A DNA stretch of 64,000 bases from Candidatus Schekmanbacteria bacterium (GCA_016188575.1 JACPHN010000019.1:1-64000), one strand, 5' to 3'. Positions 52,176 through 60,899 are shown, numbered from the stretch's first letter. A program made the numbers and translations. The notes: generated by a model from the letters alone, not told the origin.

Positions 52176-53179
52176 CCCGTTCCCTCCATGGCAGGCCGCT
52201 CGCCACACCTCCGGAGCTTCGTCTGAACGACCTGTCTACCATCAGCCTGGGAGAGCGGTCGAGCAAGGTTGCGGTGGGCGACTTTGCCCGCTCGGTGCGC
52301 AACATTGATGGCGCCGCGAGCCTTTTGGAGGCGTTCCCGCGAATTCTCGGCGGCCAAGCAATCCGCGAGGTCGTCGCCGCGCTGCGCGCCGCCAGACGGG
52401 GTCACCGGCCAATCATCTGGGGATTGGGCGGCCACGTCATCAAGGTCGGCCTTGCGCCCGTGCTGCTCGAGCTTGCCGCGGAAGGCTTTGTCGATGTCCT
52501 CGCCCTCAATGGCGCGGCGGTCATTCATGACTTTGAGATCGCTCTGGCTGGCCATACTTCCCAGGACGTCCAGGTGGCGCTCGAGCGCGGCGATTTCGGC
52601 ATGACAGAGGAGACAGGAACGCTTCTCAATGAAATCTACGCGGGCGGCGTCCGAGCGGGGCTGGGCCTCGGGGAGGCGCTGACCGAGCACATGCGGGGCC
52701 GGAGCCTGCCGTTCGGCGAGCACAGCTTGCTCGCCGGCGCGGCCAGATTGCGTATCCCGGTCTCTGTCCACCTGGCCCTGGGCACGGATACCTCGCATTT
52801 CCACCCGAGCGCCGCATGGGATCTCCTCGGCACCGGCGCCAGGCGGGATTTCGCCCGCTTTTCGGCATGGGTGGCCGAGCTGGGCCGAATCCCCGACACG
52901 GATGGACCCGCTGGCGTCTACCTGAATGTGGGCTCGGCCGTGCTCTTGCCCGAAGTTTTTCTCAAGGCCATAACCGTCGCGCGAAATCTCGGGCGCGATC
53001 TCACCGGCATGGTGACGGTATGCCTCGATTTCCTCGCGCAGTATCGATCCACGGAGAATGTGGTGCGCCGTCCTCCCGCGGCGCTTGGCGGCAAGGGGTA
53101 CTTTCTTTGCGGCCACCATGAGATTCAGATTCCGTTGCTGGCCGCAGCGTTGCTCGACAGGCGAGCAACCGGCGACTGA
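52172..53179 (+). CDS. Deoxyhypusine-synthase-like protein of unknown function
   Basis: This 335-residue protein has the family pattern of bacterial proteins distantly like deoxyhypusine synthase: IIWGLGGHVIKVGLAPVLLE, NGAAVIHDFEIALAGHTSQD, GDFGMTEETGTLLNEI, IPVSVHLALGTDTSHFHPSA, LNVGSAVLLPEVFLKAITVA, and GGKGYFLCGHHEIQIPLLAA. The NAD-binding layout is kept, but the active-site lysine segment of true deoxyhypusine synthase (EAVSWGKI) is not seen, and bacteria of this kind lack eIF5A. The reaction is unknown. The GTG start overlaps the SIS gene by 4 bases. Confidence 0.7.
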   Translation: MTRSLHGRPLATPPELRLNDLSTISLGERSSKVAVGDFARSVRNIDGAASLLEAFPRILGGQAIREVVAALRAARRGHRPIIWGLGGHVIKVGLAPVLLELAAEGFVDVLALNGAAVIHDFEIALAGHTSQDVQVALERGDFGMTEETGTLLNEIYAGGVRAGLGLGEALTEHMRGRSLPFGEHSLLAGAARLRIPVSVHLALGTDTSHFHPSAAWDLLGTGARRDFARFSAWVAELGRIPDTDGPAGVYLNVGSAVLLPEVFLKAITVARNLGRDLTGMVTVCLDFLAQYRSTENVVRRPPAALGGKGYFLCGHHEIQIPLLAAALLDRRATGD

Positions 53180-53197
53180 GTGCGCGTACGCCGTGCG

Positions 53198-54388
53198 ATG
53201 CCCGAGCCGAGCCGAATCTACCTCGACCACAATGCCACAACGCCGATCTGCCCGGAGGTCAGGGTTTTCATGGATCGCCTGCGGGATTCGTTCCCGCTGA
53301 TTGGTAACGCCTCGAGTCCGCACGCGGAGGGGCGACGCGCACGTCGCCTCGTGGAGGACGCCAGAGATAAAGTCGCGGCGCTCTTTGCCGCCGAACCGCG
53401 AGACGTGGTGTTCACCAGCGGCGCAACGGAGGCGAACAACCTGGCGATCTGGGGATGCGCCCTCAAGGAAATGGCGACAGGACACCGCCGGCCGTTTCTC
53501 GTATCCGCCACGGAGCATCCGTCGGTGTCGGAACCCGCCAAGCTACTCACCTCTTACGGCATTCCGGTCACCACGTTGCCCGTTGACAAAAACGGTGCCG
53601 TGGATGTGGATTTCCTGCGGGACGCGCTGCGCCGGGCGGGGGCCGCAATGATATGCGTGCAGCACGCTAACCACGAGACCGGAGTGTTACAGCCCCTCGC
53701 AGCGATCCTCGCGACCATCCGCGGCGCAGCGATGGCAGATCCGCCTCCGCATCTGCATGTCGATGTCGTTCAGAGTTGCGGGCACATGGCGATCGATTTC
53801 CCGCGGTCAGGAATCGATTCGATGGCCATTTCGGGTCACAAGATCTATGGACCTTCGGGAGTTGGCGCGTTGCTCGTGAGGGTAGGAGCGGAGCTTGTGC
53901 CGCTACTGCGCGGTGGCTTGCAGGAGCGGGGCCGGCGCCCCGGAACCGAGAACGCCGCGGCGCTTGCAGGGTTTGGCGAGGCGTGCCGCGTGGTCGCAAA
54001 CCATGTCGCGGGCGACGCCAAGGCGTTGGCGGCCCTGCGGGACCGGCTCGAGGCGGCCCTGCTCAGCCGTTGTCCTGAAGCCGCGGCCGTCGGCGCCGGC
54101 GCGCAGCGCATTCCGGGAACGAGCTGTATTCGGTTCTCGGGAACCGAGGCGCAGTCCGTCGTGGCGGCGCTCGATCTCGCGGGAGTTGCTGCAGCCGCTG
54201 GCAGTGCCTGCGCGTCGGGTTCCCCGGAGCCTTCGGCGGTGCTGCGGGCAATGCACTTTTCAGAACAGGAATCGGCCGAGGGTGTGCGCTTCAGTCTCGG
54301 TCGCGAGACGAGCATTGACATCGTAGATGACGCTGCCGTGCGCATCCCTGCCGTAGTAAGACAAGTTCGGGAGTTCTTGAATGTTTGA
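53198..54388 (+). CDS. Cysteine desulfurase (NifS/IscS family)
   Basis: This PLP enzyme removes sulfur from cysteine for iron-sulfur clusters or thio-modification. The 396-residue protein has YLDHNATTPICPEV, the PLP-binding FTSGATEANNLAI, the Schiff-base lysine K215 in ISGHKIYGPSGVG, RPGTENAAALAGFGEA and the sulfur-carrying cysteine C338 in GSACASGSPEPS. No iscU, nifU or thiI is adjacent. The neighbours suggest sulfur supply to a specific pathway. The ATG at 53198 is preferred over the GTG at 53180, as family members begin near the YLDH strand. Confidence 0.93.
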   Translation: MPEPSRIYLDHNATTPICPEVRVFMDRLRDSFPLIGNASSPHAEGRRARRLVEDARDKVAALFAAEPRDVVFTSGATEANNLAIWGCALKEMATGHRRPFLVSATEHPSVSEPAKLLTSYGIPVTTLPVDKNGAVDVDFLRDALRRAGAAMICVQHANHETGVLQPLAAILATIRGAAMADPPPHLHVDVVQSCGHMAIDFPRSGIDSMAISGHKIYGPSGVGALLVRVGAELVPLLRGGLQERGRRPGTENAAALAGFGEACRVVANHVAGDAKALAALRDRLEAALLSRCPEAAAVGAGAQRIPGTSCIRFSGTEAQSVVAALDLAGVAAAAGSACASGSPEPSAVLRAMHFSEQESAEGVRFSLGRETSIDIVDDAAVRIPAVVRQVREFLNV

Positions 54389-54791
54389 GATCATTGTGGA
54401 GCAAACGATCAGCGCCGCCCACCGACTGGTCATTCGCACCGCGAGTGGAGCGCTTGCGACCGACGAGCCCAATGCGCCCGCACAGCGCATCCATGGCCAC
54501 AACTGGCGCATCCGGGCAGCGCTGACGGCTCGGCGCCTTGATCGCAACGGCATGGTCTATGACTTTGGTCTCGCCGAAGACGCGCTCGCCGCGATTCTCG
54601 CGCCGTTCCGGCATCGGGATCTCGCCGCGCTGCCGCCGTTCGCGGAAATAAACCCCACCGCCGAAGTGCTCGCGCAGCACGTGACCTCCGAGCTCAGCAG
54701 GGTCCTGCGAGACCCCGAGGGACGGGGCCTGCGCGTGGCGTGGGTAGAAGTCTCCGAAACGCCGACGTGCCGGGCGCGCTACACTCCGTAG
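54381..54791 (+). CDS. 6-pyruvoyl-tetrahydropterin synthase / QueD-like protein lacking the catalytic cysteine
   Basis: This 136-residue protein has the PTPS fold. Zinc ligands are H14 (SAAH) and H38 and H40 (IHGHNW), with MVYDFGLAEDAL and the C-terminal Glu in VEVSETPTC. In QueD the catalytic cysteine lies four residues before the first HGH histidine; here that residue is A34. It therefore cannot act by the normal QueD mechanism and may be a PTPS variant with another reaction. It overlaps the cysteine desulfurase gene by 8 bases, the last of four coupled genes. Confidence 0.85.
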   Translation: MFEIIVEQTISAAHRLVIRTASGALATDEPNAPAQRIHGHNWRIRAALTARRLDRNGMVYDFGLAEDALAAILAPFRHRDLAALPPFAEINPTAEVLAQHVTSELSRVLRDPEGRGLRVAWVEVSETPTCRARYTP

Positions 54792-54808
54792 CGCCACCCG
54801 GTCGCGTG

Positions 54809-55804
54809 CTACTTCACGGTCGCCAAGAACTCCTTGACGACGCTGGCCTCGGGGTGATCCGGCGCCAGCTCCAGGAGTTTCTTGAAGCTCGCCTTGGCGC
54901 CCTCGTTGTCGCCGAGTTGCATCTGGCAATAACCCAGTTGCACGTAGGGGTCCGGCCACTCCGGCTTCAGCTCGATCGCCTTCTTGAAGGCCGCGGCGGC
55001 CTTCTCGGTCGCCTTGACGCGGAAGTGAATCGAGCCGATCGTGAAGAAGAGGTTGGCATCCGTGGGATTGAGCTCGGCCGCCTTCTCCAGGTAAGGGCCG
55101 GCCTGGTCGGGCTTGCCCTCGGCGATGTAGGTGTTCGCCAGTGCCGTCATCGCCGCAGAGGAAGAAGCGTCGACGTCGATGATTTTCTGAAACTGCTCGC
55201 GGGCCTTGTCATACGCACCGGCCTTGGTGTACGCGTTGCCGGCGTTGATGCGAATCTCGTTGACCGTCGGGTTGTTCGCCAAAAACTTCTCAAACTCCGC
55301 GGCCGCCTCCGCGTACTTGCCCTGGTTGAAGAGCTCGTTGCCGACCCGCACCAGCTCGATGTCTTCCGGCGACGGCCCCGTGCCTTCACCGCCGGCGGCC
55401 CCGCTTTCCCCTCCCAGCGCGCCCGCCTGTGCCTGCATCTTGAGGATCTTGAATGCCAGCGCCTCGTTGCGGGAAAGCTCAGAGATCTGCACTTCCTTGA
55501 TGTGCTCGTTATAGCCGTCCTTGCTCGCGGAGATTTCGTACATTCCGGCAGTGAGTCCAAGCAGGCCGAAGTGTCCCTTGTCGTCTGTCGTCGCCTCGCG
55601 CGGATTGCCTCCCTGCGTCGGCTTTGCGACGACCTTGGCCCCTTCGAGGGGATTGTCGTCCTGGTCCACGACGCTACCGGTGACACGCCCGCGCCCCATC
55701 TGGGCGGACGCCGACGACAGGCCGACCTGGGCAGCAAGCAGCACAACCGCAGCGATCACCACTGTTCGCCGCATGACGCGATCGCAGCAAATACCATCGT
55801 TCAC
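54809..55804 (-). CDS. Exported protein with carboxypeptidase-regulatory-like domain and TPRs
   Basis: This is a 331-residue secreted protein. A signal peptide (TVVIAAVVLLAAQVGLSSASA) leads to a CarboxypepD_reg-like beta-sandwich (GSVVDQDDNPLEGAKVVAK, TTDDKGHFGLLGLTAGMYEI), a linker rich in Gly, and four or five TPRs (VGNELFNQGKYAEAAAEFEK, VQLGYCQMQLGDNEGAKASF). The GTG at 55804 has GAGGAGATC before it; a start 10 codons later would keep the signal peptide. It converges with the PTPS-like gene with an 17-base gap. It may be an outer-membrane-associated binding protein. Confidence 0.82.
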   Translation of the reverse strand: MNDGICCDRVMRRTVVIAAVVLLAAQVGLSSASAQMGRGRVTGSVVDQDDNPLEGAKVVAKPTQGGNPREATTDDKGHFGLLGLTAGMYEISASKDGYNEHIKEVQISELSRNEALAFKILKMQAQAGALGGESGAAGGEGTGPSPEDIELVRVGNELFNQGKYAEAAAEFEKFLANNPTVNEIRINAGNAYTKAGAYDKAREQFQKIIDVDASSSAAMTALANTYIAEGKPDQAGPYLEKAAELNPTDANLFFTIGSIHFRVKATEKAAAAFKKAIELKPEWPDPYVQLGYCQMQLGDNEGAKASFKKLLELAPDHPEASVVKEFLATVK

Positions 55805-55852
55805 AGCCTGATCTCCTCTCTGGCCCGTGTGTCATACATGCTGGGTCTTGGT

Positions 55853-56746
55853 TCAGATGATCCCGACTTCGATCGGCGCCATGCCGTCGACGCTGACTTT
55901 CACGGTTGCGCAGTTGCCGGTGTTGAAGTCTGCGGACGCCGAGTGGCTTGGCCACGTTATCGCGATGGTTCCGAGGTCGGGATATGGCGAGCACTTGCTC
56001 GAGAAGACCAAAGGACTGGAGACCTGAAAGCTCCCGGTCCCTAGAGTCGAGGCGTTGTAACTCCCTGAGCCTCCAAGCGTGAAGCTTTCGTCGCCAGTGA
56101 CGTTGGCGACGCCGTCGTCCCACGTTCCGGACAGGGTAGCGACGATACTGGTCGTGCGCCCACCGGCGGATACCGTCCCGTCGATGACGTAAGTCACGGT
56201 GCTCGAGGTGGCCGTGGCCGTAACGCTGCCGTCGACAGAAGCAGTGCTGATGGAATAGCTGTCGAAGTCAGCGAGGATCGACACGGTCGAGGTTCCCCAC
56301 GTTACCGTGAAAATGATCCTTCCGCTCATGGTCGGTGAGCTGCCCGACGGCTGGCACCCGGTGCCCCAATCGGCCACGATGCGGAAGGGGTTTGCGGTGA
56401 AGCCGTCCGGGAAGCTTACGGCCGGACAGGCCGCCGCGTTGGCGCCGGGTGCCGGGACCATGGCAACCGGAAGTTGGCCCAGGGCAGGACCGAGGATGGT
56501 TGTGCCGCTTGCCAGGGAAACGCCGCGGTTCGCGGACTGCACCAGCACCGCGGTCGAGCCGGCGACCTGCGCTGCATTTCCCGCATCGGACGAGCCCGGG
56601 TCGGTAACAGTACCGCCGCATGCCAGCGCCGACAGCGCTACGAGCAACCCGGATGCGGCAACCGCACCTCGCGATCGGCCACGAGACGCGTTCGTTCGCC
56701 AGTTTGAAATGAAGCCCGCTCTCCGCGCGCTCTCGCCGCCGCTCAC
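55853..56746 (-). CDS. Probable lipoprotein of unknown function
   Basis: This 297-residue protein has a basic N-region, a hydrophobic core GAVAASGLLVALSALAC with a lipobox-like ALAC, and then a Ser/Thr/Gly-rich beta protein (VTWGTSTVSILADFDSYSIS, TATATSSTVTYVIDGTV). Three later cysteines may form disulfides. The GTG at 56746 is chosen because a full AGGAGG (56753-56758) lies 6 bases before it; the ATG 22 codons upstream has none. No family is recognised. It is 48 bases upstream of the TPR gene on the same strand. Confidence 0.65.
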   Translation of the reverse strand: MSGGESARRAGFISNWRTNASRGRSRGAVAASGLLVALSALACGGTVTDPGSSDAGNAAQVAGSTAVLVQSANRGVSLASGTTILGPALGQLPVAMVPAPGANAAACPAVSFPDGFTANPFRIVADWGTGCQPSGSSPTMSGRIIFTVTWGTSTVSILADFDSYSISTASVDGSVTATATSSTVTYVIDGTVSAGGRTTSIVATLSGTWDDGVANVTGDESFTLGGSGSYNASTLGTGSFQVSSPLVFSSKCSPYPDLGTIAITWPSHSASADFNTGNCATVKVSVDGMAPIEVGII

Positions 56747-57075
56747 CGCAAACCTCCTGAACAGGCCGGCAGCCGAAAGGTTCGCTGCCGTGGTTGAATT
56801 GAGCCACCCCATGTCTAGCGCTAACCGTGCCCCCGATCAAGCCCCGCGCGAGGCCTGCTGAATCCGCCGCCCGCTCGGCTGAAAGCTGTGCGGAAAGCGC
56901 ATCACGAAGACCCCCCGCTTCCCCTCCCACCGCCAGAGGGGAGAGGGGACGCAGGGGCTGCTGTCGCGTCGACGCCGGACAGGCGGTGCATCCAGCGAAG
57001 CCTTCGCGGCCGTTGCGTTGTCATCTGCAAGCTGATAAGCTCGCGGAGAACTTGCTCCGTTGACCAGGGTTCGGC
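56747..57075. other. Intergenic region with repeat copy
   Basis: The gap between divergent genes contains the dispersed repeat at 56888-56996 and the AGGAGG of the lipoprotein gene (56753-56758). No gene is supported. TTGACC at 57059-57064 could be a -35 for dctQ, but a matching -10 was not seen before the start. Confidence 0.5.
56888..56996 (+). repeat. Dispersed intergenic repeat, copy 6
   Basis: GTGCGGAAAGCGCATCACGA and AGACCCCCC match the left part of the full copies. CTCCCACCGCCAGAGGGGAG is the hairpin region, and CTGCTGTCGCGTCGACGCCG and ACAGGCGGTGCATCCAGC are the right part. The copy is full length with more drift than copies 3 and 5. Confidence 0.78.
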
Positions 57076-57672
57076 ATGCGCATCGTTCACGGCTTAGACC
57101 TCGTCATTTCGGCGATAGAGCGCGCGGTTCTGTTCGGCAGTCTTGCCGGCATGCTGGCGCTTTCGTTTACTCAGGTGGTGCTGCGGAACGTCGACAGCCT
57201 GGGCATTCATGGTGCTGGCGCGGTGCTTGGGACGATGACTTGGAGCGACGTCGCGGCGCGCCATCTCGTACTCTGGTTGGCTCTGGCAGGAGCGGCCAGG
57301 ACCACGCGCCGCGGGTCTCATCTGGGCATAGACATCCTCTCCCGCCTGCTGCGCGGTCGCGGCAGGGCCGTTTACGCAGTCTTCTACTCGCTCGTTTCCG
57401 CGGCTATCTGCGTTCTCCTGGGTCTGGCGTGCTGGGATCTGCTGGTCATCGAGAAAGAGGCGGGGTCAGTTCTTTTCCACCTCGGTTCCCTGGCGGTCCC
57501 AACGTACATCGGCCAGGCGATTCTGCCGTTTGGCTTCTGGCTGATCGCAGGCCGGTTCATATTGGTCGCCATCGCGGGACCTTCCGAAGGTAGCGGCGCA
57601 CTGGTCGCGCCCATCAGCGCGCAGCCTTCCGCGGCCGGGGAAGCGCCACCTTCTATGCACGCGGCTTCATAG
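57076..57672 (+). CDS. TRAP transporter small permease (DctQ-like), orphan
   Basis: This 198-residue inner-membrane protein has four predicted helices (GSLAGMLALSFTQVVLRN, AARHLVLWLALAGAARTTRR, VYAVFYSLVSAAICVLLGLA, PTYIGQAILPFGFWLIAGRF). The segment ARTTRRGSHLGIDIL is typical of DctQ. DctQ normally works with DctM and a DctP binding protein, but neither gene is next to it here. The ATG has only a weak ribosome binding site. The last 30 residues are low complexity. Confidence 0.82.
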   Translation: MRIVHGLDLVISAIERAVLFGSLAGMLALSFTQVVLRNVDSLGIHGAGAVLGTMTWSDVAARHLVLWLALAGAARTTRRGSHLGIDILSRLLRGRGRAVYAVFYSLVSAAICVLLGLACWDLLVIEKEAGSVLFHLGSLAVPTYIGQAILPFGFWLIAGRFILVAIAGPSEGSGALVAPISAQPSAAGEAPPSMHAAS

Positions 57673-57890
57673 GAAAGACCGTCGAGATAGCGCTGTTTTC
57701 CTCGCCAACCGCCAATCGCGAGCGAGCTTTCGTGAACAATAGTTGATATCGGGGTACGGCGCGCGCCGGAGAATGACGAGATCTAGCGACTGGGTCGCGG
57801 CCCGATCTGGCATGGCGATTGCTATAGAGTCGTTGGTTCCTTGCCGAAACGCGCCATCTGTTTGACGCAATCTCAGGAGGTAATGACAAT

Positions 57891-58619
57891 ATGACTCACG
57901 TGCCGCTCTTCACCCGGCGGCTTCGGCGCTTCATTCTGCTCGCGGGGTCTGTGGTGCTCATCAGCTTGACCTCCGCGGGTTGCCAGGTGTCGCCCTCCGG
58001 CAACGACGATTCCACGGAAGCGCAGGTGCCGACCAACGCGATCATCGCCACCACGTCCATCACCAATGATGTCGTCACCTTCGACGTCAACACCTACAAG
58101 ACCCTGGGTGTGGACGGCGCTGCATACAAGGATGGGTGGTGGCATATCAACCTGTCTTTCGATTTGAGCCTGGGCGCCAAGATCAACATGGATTTGCAGA
58201 TCCAATGGAAAGATCGCCAGGGCAATGTGGTGCAGATTCCGATCCTCGGCATTTCCGAGCTGACGGTTGTCCACGACATTTCCGGCTCGATTCAAGGCAC
58301 GCCGATTGCTCTCGCCGGCTCGATCAAGCTGATCAATGTCGATAACTCCTATCTGCCGAAGAATCTGGCGATCAGCGGCCGCGGAGACGGAAACTACGGC
58401 TACAGCTCGCTCAGCTATGACGTCCCGGACTTCCGCTTTGATCTGGACGGGAAATACCCCATCGGCACGCTCAACGCGCTCTTGTCCGATCCCGACCTCG
58501 GCAAGTGGACCGTCAACGTCATCTTCGACGGCACCGAGCTCGTGACCATCTCCGCAATCACGGGCGAAGCCGCCTTCGAGCTTCACCTCGATCTCGGTTG
58601 CGTCTGCCTGACCGGCTAG
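57891..58619 (+). CDS. Lipoprotein of unknown function
   Basis: This 242-residue protein has a lipoprotein signal (FILLAGSVVLISLTSAGC, lipobox TSAGC). The mature part is beta-rich (DVVTFDVNTYKTLGVDGAAY, WWHINLSFDLSLGAKINMDL) and ends in HLDLGCVCLTG, so two cysteines near the C-terminus could bridge. No family is recognised. A strong AGGAGGT lies 10 bases before the ATG, and a clear terminator follows at 58705. Confidence 0.78.
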   Translation: MTHVPLFTRRLRRFILLAGSVVLISLTSAGCQVSPSGNDDSTEAQVPTNAIIATTSITNDVVTFDVNTYKTLGVDGAAYKDGWWHINLSFDLSLGAKINMDLQIQWKDRQGNVVQIPILGISELTVVHDISGSIQGTPIALAGSIKLINVDNSYLPKNLAISGRGDGNYGYSSLSYDVPDFRFDLDGKYPIGTLNALLSDPDLGKWTVNVIFDGTELVTISAITGEAAFELHLDLGCVCLTG

Positions 58620-58704
58620 AAGAGCAGCAACGGCAAGTATTTGATCCTCTCGCTCACGGCGAGAGGTCATTCGCTTCCGCTAGCTAGCTTCCTGAGACTT
58701 GCAG

Positions 58705-58735
58705 GGCTGGGAGCGTTAGCTCCCAGCCTTTTCTT
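58705..58735 (+). terminator. Intrinsic terminator of the lipoprotein gene
   Basis: GGCTGGGAGC and GCTCCCAGCC form a perfect 10-bp stem with a GTTA loop, followed by TTTTCTT. It is 85 bases after the lipoprotein stop. The stop codon of the opposing gene (TAA, 58716-58718) sits in the loop. Confidence 0.82.
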
Positions 58736-60899
58736 GTTGATCCATCTTTCCCAGATAGAACCGCGCGTCGGTATTGAAGGGATCGACCTCCAAGACCTCC
58801 TTGAAGGCCTCACGAGCCGCCGCATATTTCTTCAAGCGGTAGAAGGTCTTTCCCCTTTCGGTCGCCTCGAGGATCTTCTCGCCGCGAGTCCGTTCGGCCA
58901 ACACGTCGTCCAAACCCTTCCGGCCATCAGCGCTGCCGGCGTCGATGCGCAGAATATCCCGATACGTGAGCTCCGCGCGGGCGAGGTCGCCCCGCTTTCG
59001 CTGCGCCGCGGCGATAGTCAGGAGCTTCTCCACGCGATCTTGCCGGCGGACCAAGTCGGCCTTTGCCTCCTCGACCTGCTTGATTCCGCGCTGCGCGCGC
59101 TCGTAGTCGGGCTCGCTGGCCTGGATCTTGCGGAGCTCCCGAAGCGCGTCGTCGTACCGCTTCTGGTCAAAGAACGCGAGGCCCCGCTCGAACGAGCTCA
59201 GCGTCGCAAGCAACTCGGCGCTCAAGTCCTCGACATGCTCCTGACCGCTGCCGGATCCCCGCGCCCCCGGCGTACCGCCGGCCTGAGCGGCCGCCGTCTG
59301 CTCGGCCCCGGCGCTCTCGGCGGCGGGCGTGCCGGTACCCGCGCTGTCGCTGGGGGGACCGGGAGTCGACGCCGCAGCAGGAGGCGTCAGCCGCTCGGCC
59401 GTGGGAACCCGCGCCGGTTCTGAATCAAACAGACCGATTCCCCAGGCCACCAGCGCGGCAGCCGCCACGCTTCCCGCCCCGATGCCGGCAATTAACGCAG
59501 GAGAAATGCGCCGCTTCGGCTTCAGTGGTTCACTTTCCTCCTCGCCGGTCGCCGCCAGTTGCGTGCCGATCGAGGCTGCGGCAACCACTGGAGCCGGAGC
59601 ACCAAAGGCGAGCTTCGGGAGATCTTCGCGTTCTTCCTGAGCTTGGTTCCGCAGACGCCCGCCGGGATGCTTGAGCAGGGACGTGAGGTCTGCACTTCGC
59701 TCCTCTCGCGGCGTCTCCGGCATCGCCTGGGCCGCAGGCGCCTCCTCAAACAGCAGGGCGCCGCTGGAGCTCTCCATTCCGTAGGACGCGAATCGGGAGG
59801 AAGAATCCTCGCCGCCAAGCGACAGCTCGCGCTCCATGGCTTCCGCCGGGCCGTCGGCTACCTCGTCGAGCGCGAGCGCGGCAGATCCTAGCGCACTGTG
59901 GTCATCGGCGGGCAGCTCGAGCTCCAGGCCTCTGGCGGTGCTGGCCGGGGAGGTGTCCAGGGTTAGTCGCGCCGTGGGAGTTGCCGACAGCTCTGGCACC
60001 GAAGCCGGTTCCTCAAGCACCAAGAGGCCATCCGAAGCGTCCCGGTTCATGCGAATGTTACCCGCCGACAAGGGAATGCTCCCTGTCGGTGGGGGTGGCG
60101 GGCCTGCGGTCTCGGGAGCTTCCTCGAGCTCCAGCGAGAACCCGCCGCCAAAGGTCGGAGCCCTGCTCGGCTTGCCGCCGCGCGGTTCGATCGATAGACC
60201 GCCGGCGATCGCTTCCACGGATTGCTCGAGACGGCGGCGCACGTCCTCGCTGTCGGTCAAGCTCAAAAATGGCTGCGCGGATTCCGGCGACGACAGGATG
60301 CCCGAAAGGTCTGGAAAGTTGGCGGCCTTTCCAGACCCGCGGGCGAGCCGTCCCGTCAGCTCGGCAATGTCCGCACGCAGCTTGGTGTCGACGGCGAGGA
60401 ACTGCGCGACCTCCAGCGCCACAGCCGCCTCCAAGACGTTACCGGCCTCGGAGAATGCGGCCGCCTTCTGAAAAAAGCGCTGAGCATCCTTGTCGCCGTC
60501 ACGGTAGCCCTTGGCCACCCGCTTCTTGTACCGGGCCACGGCCTGGTCGACGTAGCGGCGCGCCTTCTCGTGATCAGGCACCTTCGACAGGGCGCGCAAC
60601 CACTTTACCAGCGCCTCGCCGAGCTCGCCAGCAGTGTATGCCTCCACACCCAGCAGCACGTCGCGGTCCACCTGACGCCGATCCGGCGCGCTATCGGCGG
60701 CTTCCCGAGCCGGAGATGACGCCTCGCCGGCTCCTCCTTCCCCAAGCATGCGTAACGTTTGTGCCTGGTTGAGCAGCGTCACCGCCTCCGCATGAGCAGG
60801 CTCCCGATCCAGGACGCTGGCGAACAGCCTCTCGGCCTTGTCGTATTCACCGCTCCGGAGAAACGCCTTTCCTTGATCCAGAATGGGTTGAAAATCCAT
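58716..60899 (-). CDS. Large TPR protein with a central membrane helix (FimV-like layout)
   Basis: This 727-residue protein starts with TPRs (GKAFLRSGEYDKAERLFASV, LLGVEAYTAGELGEALVKW), then a long acidic Ser/Pro/Glu-rich middle. One membrane helix (LIAGIGAGSVAAAALVAWGI, about residue 480) follows, and C-terminal TPRs (FFDQKRYDDALRELRKI, RGKTFYRLKKYAAAREAFKE). That puts TPRs on both sides of the inner membrane. FimV and polar-hub proteins share this layout, but no LysM or FimV core is seen. GAGGGCACC precedes the ATG at 60899. Confidence 0.8.
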   Translation of the reverse strand: MDFQPILDQGKAFLRSGEYDKAERLFASVLDREPAHAEAVTLLNQAQTLRMLGEGGAGEASSPAREAADSAPDRRQVDRDVLLGVEAYTAGELGEALVKWLRALSKVPDHEKARRYVDQAVARYKKRVAKGYRDGDKDAQRFFQKAAAFSEAGNVLEAAVALEVAQFLAVDTKLRADIAELTGRLARGSGKAANFPDLSGILSSPESAQPFLSLTDSEDVRRRLEQSVEAIAGGLSIEPRGGKPSRAPTFGGGFSLELEEAPETAGPPPPPTGSIPLSAGNIRMNRDASDGLLVLEEPASVPELSATPTARLTLDTSPASTARGLELELPADDHSALGSAALALDEVADGPAEAMERELSLGGEDSSSRFASYGMESSSGALLFEEAPAAQAMPETPREERSADLTSLLKHPGGRLRNQAQEEREDLPKLAFGAPAPVVAAASIGTQLAATGEEESEPLKPKRRISPALIAGIGAGSVAAAALVAWGIGLFDSEPARVPTAERLTPPAAASTPGPPSDSAGTGTPAAESAGAEQTAAAQAGGTPGARGSGSGQEHVEDLSAELLATLSSFERGLAFFDQKRYDDALRELRKIQASEPDYERAQRGIKQVEEAKADLVRRQDRVEKLLTIAAAQRKRGDLARAELTYRDILRIDAGSADGRKGLDDVLAERTRGEKILEATERGKTFYRLKKYAAAREAFKEVLEVDPFNTDARFYLGKMDQQEKAGS

